A stretch of DNA of 64,000 nt from Talinum fruticosum (taxonomy: Eukaryota; Streptophyta; Magnoliopsida; Caryophyllales; Talinaceae): assembly GCA_021018815.1 (NCBI GenBank), contig JAITYX010000008.1, positions 7,996,001-8,060,000 of the forward strand, read 5' to 3'. Shown piece by piece: positions 1 through 20,582 of this stretch (position 1 is its first letter; every line of letters begins with the position of its first letter). The notes under the pieces were generated by a model. It was not told the origin of the DNA and searched no databases. It worked only from the letters and a program-made list of their open reading frames with translations. Both the position numbers and the translations under genes were made by a program.

Positions 1-6805
<6,805 letters not shown>

Positions 6806-8787
6806 CAAATAAGCAAGCAAAGGCGGCAATCTTTGTAGAGTATGCAGCATGAATAACTGAGTTCGAAGCTTTACAAATATGCGATGCTTTCTTCGACTTG
6901 GTTGCCGAGCATCATTTTTGCGGCAGCAGCATGTAAGTGTACAGCATTTAAGAAACACCAGGGCTATACAGCAACTCTCACTGTGGGTCCCTCCTCATAG
7001 CGGGATCTGAGGAAAACATCAGGGCTCTGTTGAGAATCAAATTGATACTAGAAGGGGTTTGTGTAGTAGAAGCTTTTGCCCCCTGCCTCCCCCTCCTTTT
7101 TTTCCCATTTCTAATTTACCCCCTGTCTTCTCCTCTCCCCCTTTTGGCTAGTTTGGCTAGAATTTCATATGGGTATGTAGAATTTGTCCTGGCTGCCCAG
7201 GTTGGCTAGTGTAGGGTTTAGTGAAATGCCTTCTCTAGTGGCAGTTTCTGGTCAATATTTTAAAGTGTGTGCCAGGACTGAAAACATATTTGTAACATTT
7301 GAAACACTGTTTTATAGATGAACCTAGAAATTTTAGTGAATTACTTTTTGACTTCTGAGATATAAAGTTTCAATTCCTGATTACATCATGCAGTTGTTAT
7401 CATCTTATATTCTTATGTACATGTACTTTGCAATTCTTGTAACTAATCTTTATCTTAAATTTCCTTGCTAATATACTATGAATAACATGGTTTCGTAATT
7501 GTGGATCCGATGACTAGGTATATTTCCAAGGAGAAAATTTATTTATTTATTTTTAAAAATAAGGACTATAAAAGTAAGGCGTGAGTTTTAAAAAATTAAA
7601 ATAACCCTAGATGGTAAAGACACAAAATCTTTCTTTGTCTATAATAGAAAATTTTTTCTATGATGAACTCTACAATTATTGGATTTATACCCATGAACAA
7701 AAAAGAACAGCTTAAGCAATGAATTTTTAATAGATTGCAGTTTTAGAGAAAAGACTTATTTTGATAAATATATTTGAAAAGAAAAAATTTTGATTATGCA
7801 ATGATAAAATAAAAAGAATATTTACCAAAATATATAATCATTAATATAAAGCAAAATAGGAAGGTACTCAGATAGTATAATTCGCATAATACGAGAGGCA
7901 TGCATTTTTTTGTCCACCAGTCTCCCAATAAATGAAAGCTTGTCACTTGGAATGTCCAGCATCATTACCATAGTGAATTCCTCACTATTACTTCCTATCA
8001 ACATTAATTTTATACGTTGTCAAAGCAGGCCTATAAGAATTTTTTTCTTTTGCTTGAACCACGTGAACTAAAGGTTCCTTCCTCTCTCTATTACTGATTT
8101 ATTAATCTTGTAACCCTAATTTTTTAAAAATAAAATATGATCGACATCAAATAAAATACTACAATTTTTTACAAATTAGCTTTTGGACCAAAATACTCTT
8201 CCAAAACTTTGATGACCAAACAAAAGTGGCTTTAGCTAATGCACCTAAAAAGTCTGGCAAATTGTGCCTATAAGTCAAATAGGTCACAGAAATGACCATC
8301 TCGGCTTTTATGGCTTGACTGAAGTTGAGTTCTGAGAAGAATAAGAATAATAGACAATGGCACTTGAAATAAACTATTTTTGGAGTTTCTTCTTAGAGTC
8401 AACAGATAAATACCTGTCTTTAAAACAAAACATAAAGCTCTCTGCCACAGCATCATCATCTCGTCTTTTTCTTCTCTTTTTTTTTTTTCTTTTCCACACA
8501 GATAAATTCTGCTCACACAATTTGGTAGTTTGCTAACGCAAAGGGAAGAGAATTTGGCACAGAAAATCGCAATTTTCCTTTATCCTCCATTGAAAATCCA
8601 CTTGAAACTCAGGTGAAATCGGAATAAACAACGGGCAGTCTTTTGTGTATCCTCTATTATTATTATTAATATTATTATTATTATGATCGGGTATGCACTC
8701 CAAGTTCCTTTTCAAACACAAGTTTCTTTAAATTAAAGAAAAAAGAAAAAGAACAAACAGGACAACGCGATTGGAGGAGACCCTATC
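6806..8787. other. NDR 3' UTR and convergent intergenic DNA
   Basis: The first about 500 bases after the NDR stop are moderately GC-balanced and probably 3' UTR. From about 7500 the sequence is AT-rich. No conserved coding sequence was recognised. The last few hundred bases, next to the APM1 stop on the opposite strand, should hold the APM1 3' UTR. Confidence 0.6.
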
Positions 8788-11700
8788 TCACTTCCTCTGC
8801 AACAACTCCTGCACAACTGGAGCGAGTCGGTCCTCCTTCCGAATAGCCTCAACCCATTTTACATTGATGTGAATTCTCTCAATGCTCTGTTTCAAGGTCC
8901 TCGCAATTGTTGGTATCATATGGTTAGCAAAGTACTCTTCTATGTCTTTCGCCTTTTCAACAGACGAGAACTGTGGATGATAAAACAGAGCACTGGTTAG
9001 GCCATATTTGACGATGGTTTTTCTAGTACAGCATAATTTACGCAATAGTAAGTGTTCGATAAACAAGTACTTGGAGTAGACATTGAAATGTTGTTTCCGG
9101 TTAGGCCCTATTCGACAAGAATGCGACATAGTTTTCATTCAAAACACCATACAATGTCCTTCTGCCAAACATTAATACTAGCACCTATCCACTTACGACT
9201 GATAAAACAGCCAACAACAAATCAAACCCCCCCAAAAAAAAAAGGAAATTTTTTCAGTGACCATGTATTTATGCAGATTCCATTAGATAAACAAGAAAAT
9301 TTCATTCTTACATTTAAAATAATGTTCACAGTATCTCTCCATCAGTAAAGCCTGTAATTATATATTGAAATGACCAAATTGACCTTATATTTCTTTGTTT
9401 AACCCTCTTCTCTGTTCCTAATCTCTCTGTCGCTCTCTCTAATTGTCTTCCCCTACACCTGCTCATAAGGGTACTATTTGAAATTTAAATCTTTTTCATC
9501 AAAACACTCTAAAATAAAAACACCACCTCATCAGTCAAATTTAACGGTAAACGCCACGAATCACATTTTGTCAAAATATGAGGATACCATTTGAATTAAA
9601 ATTTTTTGCATTCACCAAATGGAGTTTGCAAAAACACAAGGGCATCAAATGGAATTTCCCAAAAATTAGCCCTAAAAGCCCCAGCTAAAACTGCTACCAA
9701 ACATATCCTCATGCACGCCACTGATACACCAAACTTAAGCATCTAATAGCCGACTAGCATGTTACATATGTAAATATTGAATGTGAACTTCTACAGTATT
9801 TGAGAGAGAGGAGTGGAATGAAGACATACCGGTGAGACAATGGCGCTGATAAAGCGAGTAATTAGATAACCAGAACCCCATGTCTTTGAAATGTAATCCC
9901 AGTTATCCTGTTGGCATCATTGACAAGAGAAAATTAGCATGCAATGTCGAAAGAAAGTACAAAGATTCTTTGAGTTGTCAATTGTCATCAATATGAAACA
10001 TTCCTGTTTGCAATTCGCATGAAGCTGTAATCCTACACAGAATTGTGTAGACAGCTTGTTTTATTTTGTGTGTGTTGCACGGAGGGGGTTCAGCATGGCA
10101 AACAGAGTAGTTTTGCACATTTCCTTCCATCCTTTGCTATTTATCACAAAAACATACCTCAATTGACAACTAACTTCCCATGATAAATCACTCCATCCAC
10201 ATTTCACAGGTGAACCCCCCCCAAAAAAAAAAAAAAAAAACCCAAGTGTTCAACTATCAATAGTCTTAAGAAATACCTTCAACCATTTCCAAGCTATTTC
10301 CCGTCCTTCCCTGCTTACTGAAAGTCCAAATATAGCATCTTGACTACGAACCTGCAGAATTAGAAATATTTTCGGCAAGCAAGTTATCACGTTGTTTGAT
10401 ATCAGGAACTCAATGTAAGGTTGATATATTGAGACTCACCTCAGAAGACAATAAGAAGTTTAGAACTTCACAGACAATATTGGGGTCTGGACAAGATGCT
10501 AGTGAACCTATAAGTTGACAGAAAAGAACATAAGACAACACAGGGGGAACAAAAAGAACAAAAATTCAATACTGCAGTAGGACTAACAAATATTACATGA
10601 ATTACTTGAAATTATTACCTATTATACGCCCCTTTTCCTGACTCAGGTCAGTCTCCTGTAAACTTTCAAAAGAGCTTCATACCCTGATTTATTTGATGCA
10701 CTAACTTTCTGCATTACAGCAGTATATGAAGCCTGCATAGTTTTAAAACAAAAATAAAGGCCCACGAGGGAGGGAAAATGAGAACACTACAAGTTAAGAG
10801 CAGGTGTGACTTCATATTGAAATGCAACTTTGCAAAAATAGTATGCATACAGCAACCCCAGCTATATGAGAAGCATGACATGTTTCAGACTAAAATAATC
10901 TGTTCAATAAATGCCTAGACTGAAGGAAATAGCATTCCATATAAAACAAGGGTGCTCAGCAACGCAAAATACACACTATTTTCCCTAAAAAGATTAGCAA
11001 AATTGCACACATAACAGAGGGGAAAAGGCACATTTGAAGGACAAATTATTCTATAAGGATACATCAAATGATAGGGGCGATAATCACATATTTTCTCATT
11101 CCTATATCTGTCAGTATTAAAATAAAAAGTATGCATACTGTGTTGCTCTTGCTATTTGTTGTTTTTCTATTATACTTTATCCTTACCATTTGCAATTTCA
11201 TCAATGTATCAACAATTTTATCAACAAGTGAGAGATTTCAGTTGGATTCAGTTAGGTGCTTCGGAATACCTTTCTGACATCAGGTGGGAGAAGTGGCGAA
11301 TTCCTATCAGTGCAGAAAGCATTGAAACGCCTAATAGCCTCATTCAAGGTGCTTTCATGCCCAAGTTCAGCCAGTACAGTAAAAAGCTCCCTCTCAACAT
11401 GGCATCCAGGTGACTCTCACCTGACCTTGGCTCCCAACCAAGTTTCCTGCAAACAGTTTTTTAAAAATGTTCGTTACCAAGCAAAAAGGATGGAGAGGAA
11501 ACAGAATACAAAAAGACACTAGATCTGAAGCACATAAAAATAAATGATACTAAAACATAGAATACCCCTATGTAAGCTACATTGTAGTAAAAAGCAAAAC
11601 AACTTGACATATACAAAAATTTTACTTCAAACATGTGTATGAGAGATACTCACTGAGCAGGATACTCAAAAAGACTGATGAAAAATTTCTTGAGATTATC

Positions 11701-14700
11701 CACCATTTCAGGAGCAGCATCACCAACTATTCTCATAATTTTGTAGCTTATCTACAGGGGAAAAAAACAAAAATATAATTAGGATATAATAGAACACATC
11801 TAATATAAATCTAATCTAGAAAATAGGGGTGCATTACATTTATCAAATTGGAAAGAACAGTATAGTCAGTTTCCTCCTTGAATGAGCCCATCAAAGTCAG
11901 CAAAGCCGTCAATGGTAGTTGGCCACTCATACAAAGTGCATATGAATCGTCCAAGACCCCTGTCCGCAAAATAACAAAAATGTTAAAAACATTGATTTCA
12001 ATGATGAGAGATTACATTGCCTACACGTGCTTAAAAAGATCTGATCTTACCAAATCTGTCTGTTGGAGACAATTGATTTGTCTCTATAGCATGTCGGATT
12101 TTACCCCCAAGATCTTCGTCATATTTCACTCTATAAAACCCTGTCTGGTCCACATTAAGTTTAATCCAAGCTGATTCTTTAATGTCAACACTTCCAGATT
12201 TTGTTTTCAATAGGAAACTTTGACGATTCTCATAGGATCCACAACAGAATGTGATTGGGACAATCCATTGACCAGTCCCAGCAGAGCCACTAGACAGAAA
12301 GTGTGACTGCATTTGAGGATCATTACCTTATGTTACTAACAACTCTGCTAGAACATAGTGACAACACCTAAGAATAGCAAACAACAAAAAGTTGGAGCAA
12401 AGTTTGTTGATACGCACAAACCTGCTCGAATTCCAGCTTTTGGTCTTTGAGCTTCACAGAGATGACAGGATATCCTTTCTGCTTTGTCCATGTATTCATC
12501 AATTCCTGCACTGGTTCCCCAGATTCTTCCTCAAGAACAGCCCACAAGTCTTCTGTCCTTGCATTTGAACAGGCATACTTCTTGATATAAGAAGCAAGCG
12601 CCCTCTAGTAGCAGACATTAAACCAATGATGAGTATCACAAACTGTAGGTACTTAGGGGACAAAAAGAGATAAAAAAGATAGCACATTCTGAGATGTAAT
12701 CAAGAGTGGTCATGCCTAAGGACGACAGGATATAAGCCCAGAAAATTGCATTGCAACTTCAATCGTAGCATCCAACCCAGAGGGCTATGGAATGAGTCAT
12801 ACAACTACAATGCTATCACTCAACCAAGAAGACTACTGAATGGCATGACTCAGTACCTCTTCAACATTCTCCCCAAAGAAGTAAACCAACCGCATTAAGT
12901 TGGTAAGACTACTGTCATCAGCCATCAAGATAAGGATTTGAATCCTGGTGGTTACTACTCAATAGTTGTAAATAGGTTGCAGGTAAGTGACTTTAGGACT
13001 AGATCCCAGGTAGGCTTGACACCCTCCTTCCCTGCTCTAACCCCATGAGCATATTGAGATGGAATGCTATGAGCCCATGTCCATCCTTACTTGGGCCTCA
13101 TAAAATTTTAAAAAACAAAACTAAAAATACCAAAGGTGGTCTCCATATGATGTTCCAGTTCCAGTTCAACACAGGAAGACGATGATTTAGGTTGAAAGGC
13201 TAAATCCTATATAAGCTGGTCCTGGGAAAACTTCTATCACTCTAATATTCCAATACAAGGAGCACAATGATGGTAGCATGTGATAGCTTCAGCATATGAG
13301 TGCCAATGAGTCAATTACTTGCATGGTTGAAATGCTGTTCATACTTGCCTTTTGATGGGGTTGTAGGTCAAATTTATAAAGGATGCAATACCAGAGTTGC
13401 ATTCACATACACAGATGAGGAGAGATGACACTTCATTTACCATTGTCTTCCACGCCAATATACATGTCCCACATTTTCTTTTCATTCAATTCCTCAAATA
13501 ATTTCAAGTTTTTCTTTTTGTTTTGAAGAAGCTACCAACGTCAGGATGTTCATGATTCTGGATCAAATTTTCAGTCATTCTCACAAACAGAAAAGTCTAG
13601 GGTACATAGGCCATAAAATCTATGTTGGAATGGAACCTCCTTCATCTATATCAATGTCCATCTCCCAAATGTACATTTTATATAAACATGAGATTTCCCT
13701 CAAATGACAATATAAACCAACTCAAATGGAGGTAATTCTAAAAACAACTATCAACAGCCTTTCAGCAATTTTGCAGTTCAAGAGCAAGGTAGCTACATCG
13801 GATCCCTCAAACCCTGCCTAAGCGGGATTATTGGGTTTGGATTTGGGTTTGAATATCAACAAGATGTGACTTTTTAGTGTTTGAATTGAGTTCTCCTCCG
13901 TCAATGTCAGCCTCTTACAAGAAGCACAGTGTCAAAGGCACATGGATAATACATATATGTACAGCACGTATATGTAATGAAACTTTCTCCATGTACCATA
14001 TATATTTCCATCAACATCAAAATCCATGTACCACAAATTCCTGTATTCAATATCTCAATTTCCACAATGACAGCCTAAGCCACTTGACCTAAATGTTCCA
14101 TAGGTACTACTAATGAAATATTTTCTCATGCGTCCAGATTTATACAGAAAATGATACACTTGATTCCAGTGCAAAAAGTTTACTCCTATTGAGACACATC
14201 TAGACAGGAATAAGTACTACACTATATGGGAATCCTTCCTTGGAATTATTCTTATGATCTAATTTTAATCAATGCTTATCCTTCAACTTTTGCCAAGGTC
14301 CTTGATATCATCCACACAAAAAATGGGGGGATCCAATGAAGAGTTCTAGAAGTGAAATCCTAACCATTCAACGATGAACAATATTTGAGACCCCAACAGC
14401 AAATCGTATCCTACAATAGTTTGGAATACATAGGCCTTACTCCATTAGCAATTGACAAAGAACGTATACAAAATGAGAAAAGTCATTTCAAAAATTGTTT
14501 CCTCTTAATAATAATTATTTTAAAAGTTAGATTTAATTTACTATTACAGCAAGTGAAAATTACAAATTCATCTATATTCTCTCATCTTACATATGTTTAT
14601 TTCATTTTTTAAACATTTTCCTTTTTCTACCTTCATTGTGAGTGTAGAACATCAAATATATATAAACTTTAAATTTATGATATTTCACATGACTCAAGAT

Positions 14701-17700
14701 CTAAATTCAAAATACTATACTATTCAAGAAAAAGAAGACAATCATTACCAGATGTTCATACCTAGGGCTTTGTTTTTTATCAGACAATCCGATCAAAAAG
14801 CCTAACCAATATTTAAGTTATCTCGATGATGCAATTGCCTTCACACAATATAGTCATGTAACCCATGATGATATTTTTAGTGCAACGGACAGCTAGTGTG
14901 TGAGCAATCAATTTCCAACCCCCCTTCCTCCAACACACACACAAAGGGGGAGGGAGACTACAGAAGCAAAATTTGAAATTCGGATGACAAATTCATAATC
15001 CTAAATTATTCTTTAAATTGGACCAATTGGACTGGATGATGTGATAACACCAATATTTTTTATAGGAAAAGATAAGATATATACATTAATAGAAAGTATG
15101 CTGAAAACGCATCCCACAAAAGCTAATAACAACCTAAAAGCAGGCTATCCACCAAAATTAATTACATCAATCGAAGAGGAACAAAAACCTCCTCCTCCCG
15201 AAAGAACAAAGTTTTGAGCTACTTGTCTTTTAACCACTCAACCCCATCAAAAACTCTCCTATTTCCCTCCAACCATAAAAACCAAAAGATAAAATGGGGA
15301 ATGGCTCAACCCATAATGAGGTTAAAGTTGAGGATATGATCACTTTTACACCTATATCTGTCACAGATTATTATGAGCTCAATCTATGACTGCTAATAAG
15401 AATTTAGAAGAAATGCGGATGATATCTATGTTATTTGGACTCTTTGTTTTGGCTCAAGTACCACTGTTAGATACTCAACCTCAGACATGTGTATGGGCAG
15501 TGCACACTTCATTTTAGACCAAAAATGTACAAAACTTTTCAAAAAGTTGCCTAGTCCGACATGACACCCGTGTCGTTTACTCGAGACTTCAACATGAATA
15601 TGACTGAATCCAAGTAACATAGCTGATGGCTAGGTGCTGCATTCTATGAGTAGTACTACATAACAATGGCATCCATTAGGGGGATGATGATGCATAATGC
15701 AGAAAGGAATCTGTTGCATCTTGTGTATTAATCTTGGTGTAATAGGAGGAAACCTGAAAACAGTCTGCACCAAGATAACTTTGCAGCATTCTGATGACAG
15801 ATGCACCTTTCCTGTAGCTAATGGCATCAAATATCTCGTCAATCTCACTAGCATGATTTATGTCCACCTGGAAAGATGATAGACACATATTAAAAATATC
15901 ATCTAAAATTTGCACCATGATGCATCTAGGTAAGTTCAAAGCATAATGGAAATTAACAGTTTCACCCCTGAATTTAGAGGCCGCAGGGTAAAACAGGTTA
16001 CATTTGAGCAACAACACGTGATCCCTGCCCCCTAATAAAAATATCTTAATGCATAGCCCAAACCCTGCTTAAGAGGGATCCACACTAGACGATGTGCTGT
16101 CGTCTTAATGCATGAATCAGGTGAGAGGATGGTACTGATGCCTCAATTCACCTAGAAAGGCAACTGATAGCCAAAAATTAGTGTGAAGGGAATGTTAAAT
16201 TGTTAATAATATCTCGGCGAAATACCTCAATAGGATGTGATTCTGAAAGCCCATCCAGCCTAAGGCCATCAGTAGTCTGGTCAAGAAACTGAGTCCAAAT
16301 TTTCCACTCTGGAAATATAGCATCAGCTGCTAAGTAGGATACCTGGAGATAACACATTATGAACAGTAAATTATTTAGTGGCATAAGTTTTTGTTTACCT
16401 TCTACAGAAGAACTAAGTATATATATAATGTACCCATGTGGCAAAGCCCTCATTCAACCATAAATGGGTCCACCACTCCATGGTTACAAGATTTCCAAAC
16501 CATTGATGAGCCAGTTCATGAGCAACCACAATAGCAACCTTCAAAAAAGAAAATTCTAATCATTGAATGCATAACAAGCAGTAACTCTACAGGTCATCTA
16601 ATGGATAAGGTGAACAAACAAGCTACCCTTTGCTTGTTTGCAGCAGCAGAGTGCTTCTCATCATACAGCAAAGCAGTCTCACGATATGTGACCAAGCCAT
16701 AATTCTCCATGGCACCAGCAGCAAAATCAGGAATTGCCACCATATCTAATTTTGGTAAGGAGTATGGCACGTCAAAGTACCTTTCACAGCACCAGCAGCA
16801 AAGTCAAACATTACATCAGAAAAAAGTATCATGATCAAACATACCGAATGCATCTGAGACATAACGAATTGTGTGTTATTGTAGTTTACATGGGAGGAAA
16901 GCTAAAAGAATTGATCTTGATAGCAACAAAAGGAGAAGCCAGTTTACTTTTTGTATAATTCAAGTGTCTTAACTGCAACATCCAGAGCAAAGTTTCCTTG
17001 GTTTGCCTTGCCAACCTGACAATAGCATCTTACTTTAACACCTGTCCAACACAAAAAGATGTGTGCAAGGTTCAGAGATTATCATATTACACAGATTCAT
17101 ACTGGCAGCAGAAGGTGAGGCCAAGAATACCATCAGAGGTGTGGCTTTCCACATAGTCAAACAAGCCCACTACAACTGCAACCAAGTACGTCGACATAAT
17201 TGGTGATTCCTCAAAATAAACAGTCCTAAGATCTCCTTCCTTCCTTTCTTCAACGACAGGCATGTTGGAAAGTGCAACAAGATCAGACGGCACATCAAGG
17301 GTGATCTTGAATGTGGCCTGCATAGGAGGTAAAACAACCAAACAATAAACTAGAAGTCATGGACAATTTGGTTACTTCAACAGGCCAGAAGTTAAGATCG
17401 TAAAGGCTGTAAAAATGATAAGGGTTTGCAGGCTTAACATGTCTAATAGCCTAGTGTGGGCCAATTTCCATTGGCCTTTATCGACAGGAAAAAGACATGG
17501 AATGCAGATTCTTTACAAGTATAGGGTCGAAAGTTGGTCCCCCACTATTTCCCCGTCTTCTACCCACTATAAGCGACATACAATTTGCCCATAGCTCCAG
17601 CAAACAAATGGTCCAAGATTGCAACTAGGAGTCGAGCTCCAATAAGGTTGAATGAAGTTGTACTGCAAACTAATTTAAAAGCAGAGTAAAAACCCCATAA

Positions 17701-18898
17701 GAAAGAGCAAGGACAACCTTGGAAGCAGGTTCATCCCAACATGGGAAACATCTTCTAGCATCAGCTGGTTCAAATTGTGTAACTGCCATATTCCTCTTTT
17801 CGCCATTAATCTCATACACACTGAACAGTTCAAAGGGAAAAGGAGCACACAGAAAAAAAGAAAAAGAAAAAGAAAACACATTAGATAGAATACAATAAAT
17901 TAATATGATCATGATCTGATTAAACCTGTACAAACAATATCGTTTCTTCATTGAAAATGATATCGATGTTCATTAAAGACCAAAATTTTGTCCCTCAGTC
18001 AATCTAATAAACTAATTATTCTACATTATATGAAGGATGATGGTCGGATTTGATACTATAAGAGTGTAAACACTCACAGATAATGTAAAATCACCACATT
18101 GTTTGCAATTTCCTTAACTACAAGTTCATAGACATAAACCTCTTTTCGCCAATTAGGTTGATGTATTTGGTGACTTTTACATCGCCTGCTTAAAAAATAA
18201 TTAATTGTAATTATTAGTAATTTGATAGTTTCCCAGCATTTAAAAACTAATTTAACTATAACAAAGAAAAAAATATGGTCTTTACTAAAGCAATATATTA
18301 TCATTCAATTTTTAAAAAATTTCCAAGTTGAAGAATCAATAATAATTACACTAAAACCACAATCAGACAACACAACGAATTGTAATCCTGTGCTATAAGA
18401 TCTAATTATTCTTCAAAAACACACACTTACCTTCTGTAAAACCCTTTCATTTGATCATTTAGGGTTCCCTGAAAAGTCATACTCAAAAACCCAATTCCAA
18501 TGGGGATATCCTCAGCAAACTCCACAACCAATATCTCATCCTCATCAATCAATCCGACTCCAAGAGGTCGCAATTCCTTCACATTCCCATCGCCCAAAAT
18601 CACACAAGAAAAATCAAGTCAACGAAAAAATTTCCGAAAATAAAAGCATTCCGGGGGGATTATAAATGAGGATCACCTGAGAAGATGATCGGGACTTGAA
18701 GGTGACGGAGGATGAGTCAACAGCGAGGTCGGCGGCGTTGAGGACGAGATGCTTCGTCGGAGAAACGACATCGACGTCGATAGAGACAGCGCCGCTGAAT
18801 TTGCAGGCGACGAGGTCGGGTTTGAGGCGAATGTCGTAGCGCTTCGGGGAAGCAAACTTGGGGAGACGCGCCTTCTTCTTGAATTCATCGTACGCCAT
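8788..18898 (-). CDS. APM1: Aminopeptidase M1 (puromycin-sensitive-type, M1 zinc metallopeptidase)
   Basis: Removes N-terminal residues from peptides; the Arabidopsis homologue is membrane-associated and linked to auxin transport. Exons in transcript order: 18677-18898, 18431-18576, 17718-17820, 17131-17317, 16948-17041, 16627-16780, 16434-16538, 16226-16342, 15754-15867, 12422-12604, 12051-12306, 11838-11959, 11654-11751, 11270-11446, 10619-10732, 10440-10507, 10277-10351, 9830-9907 and 8788-8970. All junctions are GT-AG and give 865 residues once two bases are restored (about 879 in Arabidopsis). Visible motifs are the exopeptidase loop GAMEN (about residue 274), zinc site HELAH (309-313) and the third ligand Glu332 in WLNE, 18 residues on. 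Two frame breaks exist: [12 protein letters not shown] needs a G in the G3 run at 11389-11391, and VYRETDLSQ needs a G in the G2 run at 10655-10656. The start follows a (GA)n leader and matches family N-termini. The 3.1 kb intron 9 hosts transposon debris. Confidence 0.93.
15050..15310 (-). mobile_element. LINE (non-LTR) 3'-end relic inside APM1 intron 9
   Basis: On the minus strand, broken frames read [19 protein letters not shown] and [12 protein letters not shown], then hydrophobic residues. This resembles the C-terminal tail of plant LINE reverse transcriptases, where W-x-x-W-x-x-RN-x-R-x-F is typical. Stops and shifts interrupt it. There is no RT core; this is a 5'-truncated insertion. 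It lies in sense with the host gene. Recognition is from pattern only. Confidence 0.4.
15426..15622. mobile_element. MITE, same family (copy 2), in APM1 intron 9
   Basis: 197 bp. The left end CTATGTTATTTGGACTC pairs with the right end GAATCCAAGTAACATAG as a 17-bp terminal inverted repeat with three mismatches. The interior carries ACACCCGTGTCG. This is the best-preserved copy in the window. Confidence 0.75.
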
Positions 18899-18904
18899 GG
18901 TTGA

Positions 18905-18928
18905 TCTCTCTCTCTCTCTCTCTCTCTC
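18905..18928 (-). promoter_or_regulatory. (GA)n leader tract upstream of the APM1 ATG
   Basis: A run of about twelve GA units on the APM1 sense strand, ending a few bases before the start codon. GA repeats bind BBR/BPC factors in plants (established); binding here is inference. Confidence 0.55.
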
Positions 18929-18987
18929 CCTCCTCTGAATTGAGTATATCAGCAGAAGACTATCTGGAGTAAAAGTTCGATGCTGAA

Positions 18988-18995
18988 TATATATA
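18988..18995 (-). promoter_or_regulatory. Candidate TATA box for APM1
   Basis: TATATATA about 90 bases upstream of the APM1 ATG, followed by GA repeats. The spacing suits a short leader. There is no transcript evidence. Confidence 0.4.
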
Positions 18996-20582
18996 GAGAG
19001 AGAGAGTGCGATGTTGATTATGATAGGAGTCTCTGTCTCTCACTCTCTTTCTGTCCGGTTAGAGTACGTGTCATCTAAGGAAATGGGATTCCATAGTAGC
19101 CAAATCTGGGCCGTGCTCTGCGGCTTAATGGGCCCTTTAATGACCCAATTGCTCTTCTCTTGGACTAACTAAAGAGGAAAAACAGTGGATTGGGCCGAAT
19201 AATTTTATACCTTGGGTTATATTGGTTGGACACAAATTGTTAATTTGTTATGAGGTTATTAATATTTTAGTACCATGTACTATCGACAAATAATAAAAAA
19301 GTTTTTAAGTATTAAAAATAATAAATTATTACCTAAGTTATTATATAATATTATAAAGTTATATATAACCCATAAAAGAAAATTTTTTATAATTAAACAA
19401 CATTATACAATACCTAATGGTACTAATTTATCATTTTGGATACCGAGAGACTTTTTTTATTATTTATCGATAATATAAGGTACTAAAGTGCGCCCATATA
19501 TTTTTTACCCAAAAAGATTTTGTTACCTTGTCATATATAAATAAAAACCAATCACATATTTAAAAAAATCACAATATTAATCTAATGGCACGTAATTTAA
19601 ACTTATGCTTTCTTAAAAAGGTACATGATATAAGCAATTCTAGTTTAAATTTTGTGTTTTTAGTACAACTAAAAAAATCAAGTTTAGACGTGGTCAAATT
19701 AGGTCAACAGTCTAAAGTTATGATTTCTTCAATCCACGAAAAAAAACTCAATGAAAGTCAAATAAATGGTTTAGTTTGAGGTATTTTTTTAGTGTATTTG
19801 AAAATTTAATAAGTTTATGTAATTTGCTTATCTTTTCCAATTTTTTTTTATTTGGAACCTTATTTATATTCTATTTAATCCAATGTTGTTGATAAAAAAA
19901 CTTAATTTAATGAATCATGAATTCTAATTTATGATGAAATGCAACATATCACTCCTACTACTTTCTTAATATATTAAAATTTTATATTTATTTTGTTATA
20001 GGACGTGTAGTTTTACAACAATTTTTCGTCACATTTTGTGTTCTAGTAACACATATAACAATTAGGAGAAGAAAATGAACTTATCTCCAAATTTAATCTC
20101 ATTCCGAGCACATCATTGAATGAAATACAATACAAGGTAAGCAAAGCGGAAGTCATTAGAGTTAGAGGGACCATCATAGTTTTTTCATGAAAGAGGAAAT
20201 ATGCATGATGCATGAATATAATTGGAATGATGAGCTTTGTGGAGGGAATGTTCCACAAGGATGTTTAGTGTTAATTTTGTGGTAAAATTAGAGAAAAAGA
20301 TGAGACGAAGTTGGACCATTCGACTTTTACAAGACACAAGTTAGGCCACGTACGTCCCCACTTCCCTTTCCTCATCCCCTCTCGTCTCTCTCTCTCTCTG
20401 CATCCATACGCAGAAAAGCTTCATCCCCAGTACAGCATTCCCTTGTCTCTTCTCACAGTTTAGTCAATTCTTCCTCCCCCAAAAAGCCACCTTCTCTCTC
20501 TCATCATGTTCTTCCGCCCCTCTTCACCATTCATCTACCATCATCATCACCCACCTCTTCTTCTCCCCATTTCCCCCTCACC

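Larger units (their letters stand above)
18899..20582. promoter_or_regulatory. Divergent intergenic region between APM1 and SCL23
   Basis: 1.7 kb separates the two start codons, which point away from each other, so both promoters lie here. The APM1 side has a (GA)n leader and a TATA-like element (listed separately). The middle (19200-20040) is AT-rich with no coding signal. The SCL23 side from about 20340 is CT-rich, as usual for a plant 5' leader. Another ATG at 20506 lies out of frame with the SCL23 start. Confidence 0.6.

Noticed and set aside
18074..18190. Exon-like stretch in APM1 intron 2, with an acceptor-like AG and ATTGGCGAAAAGAGG resembling the start of exon 3
   Set aside because: The exon 2-exon 3 junction without it gives the exact family sequence ([20 protein letters not shown]). 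Only about 15 bases match exon 3 and the frame soon stops. It could be a relic, but the evidence is too thin.
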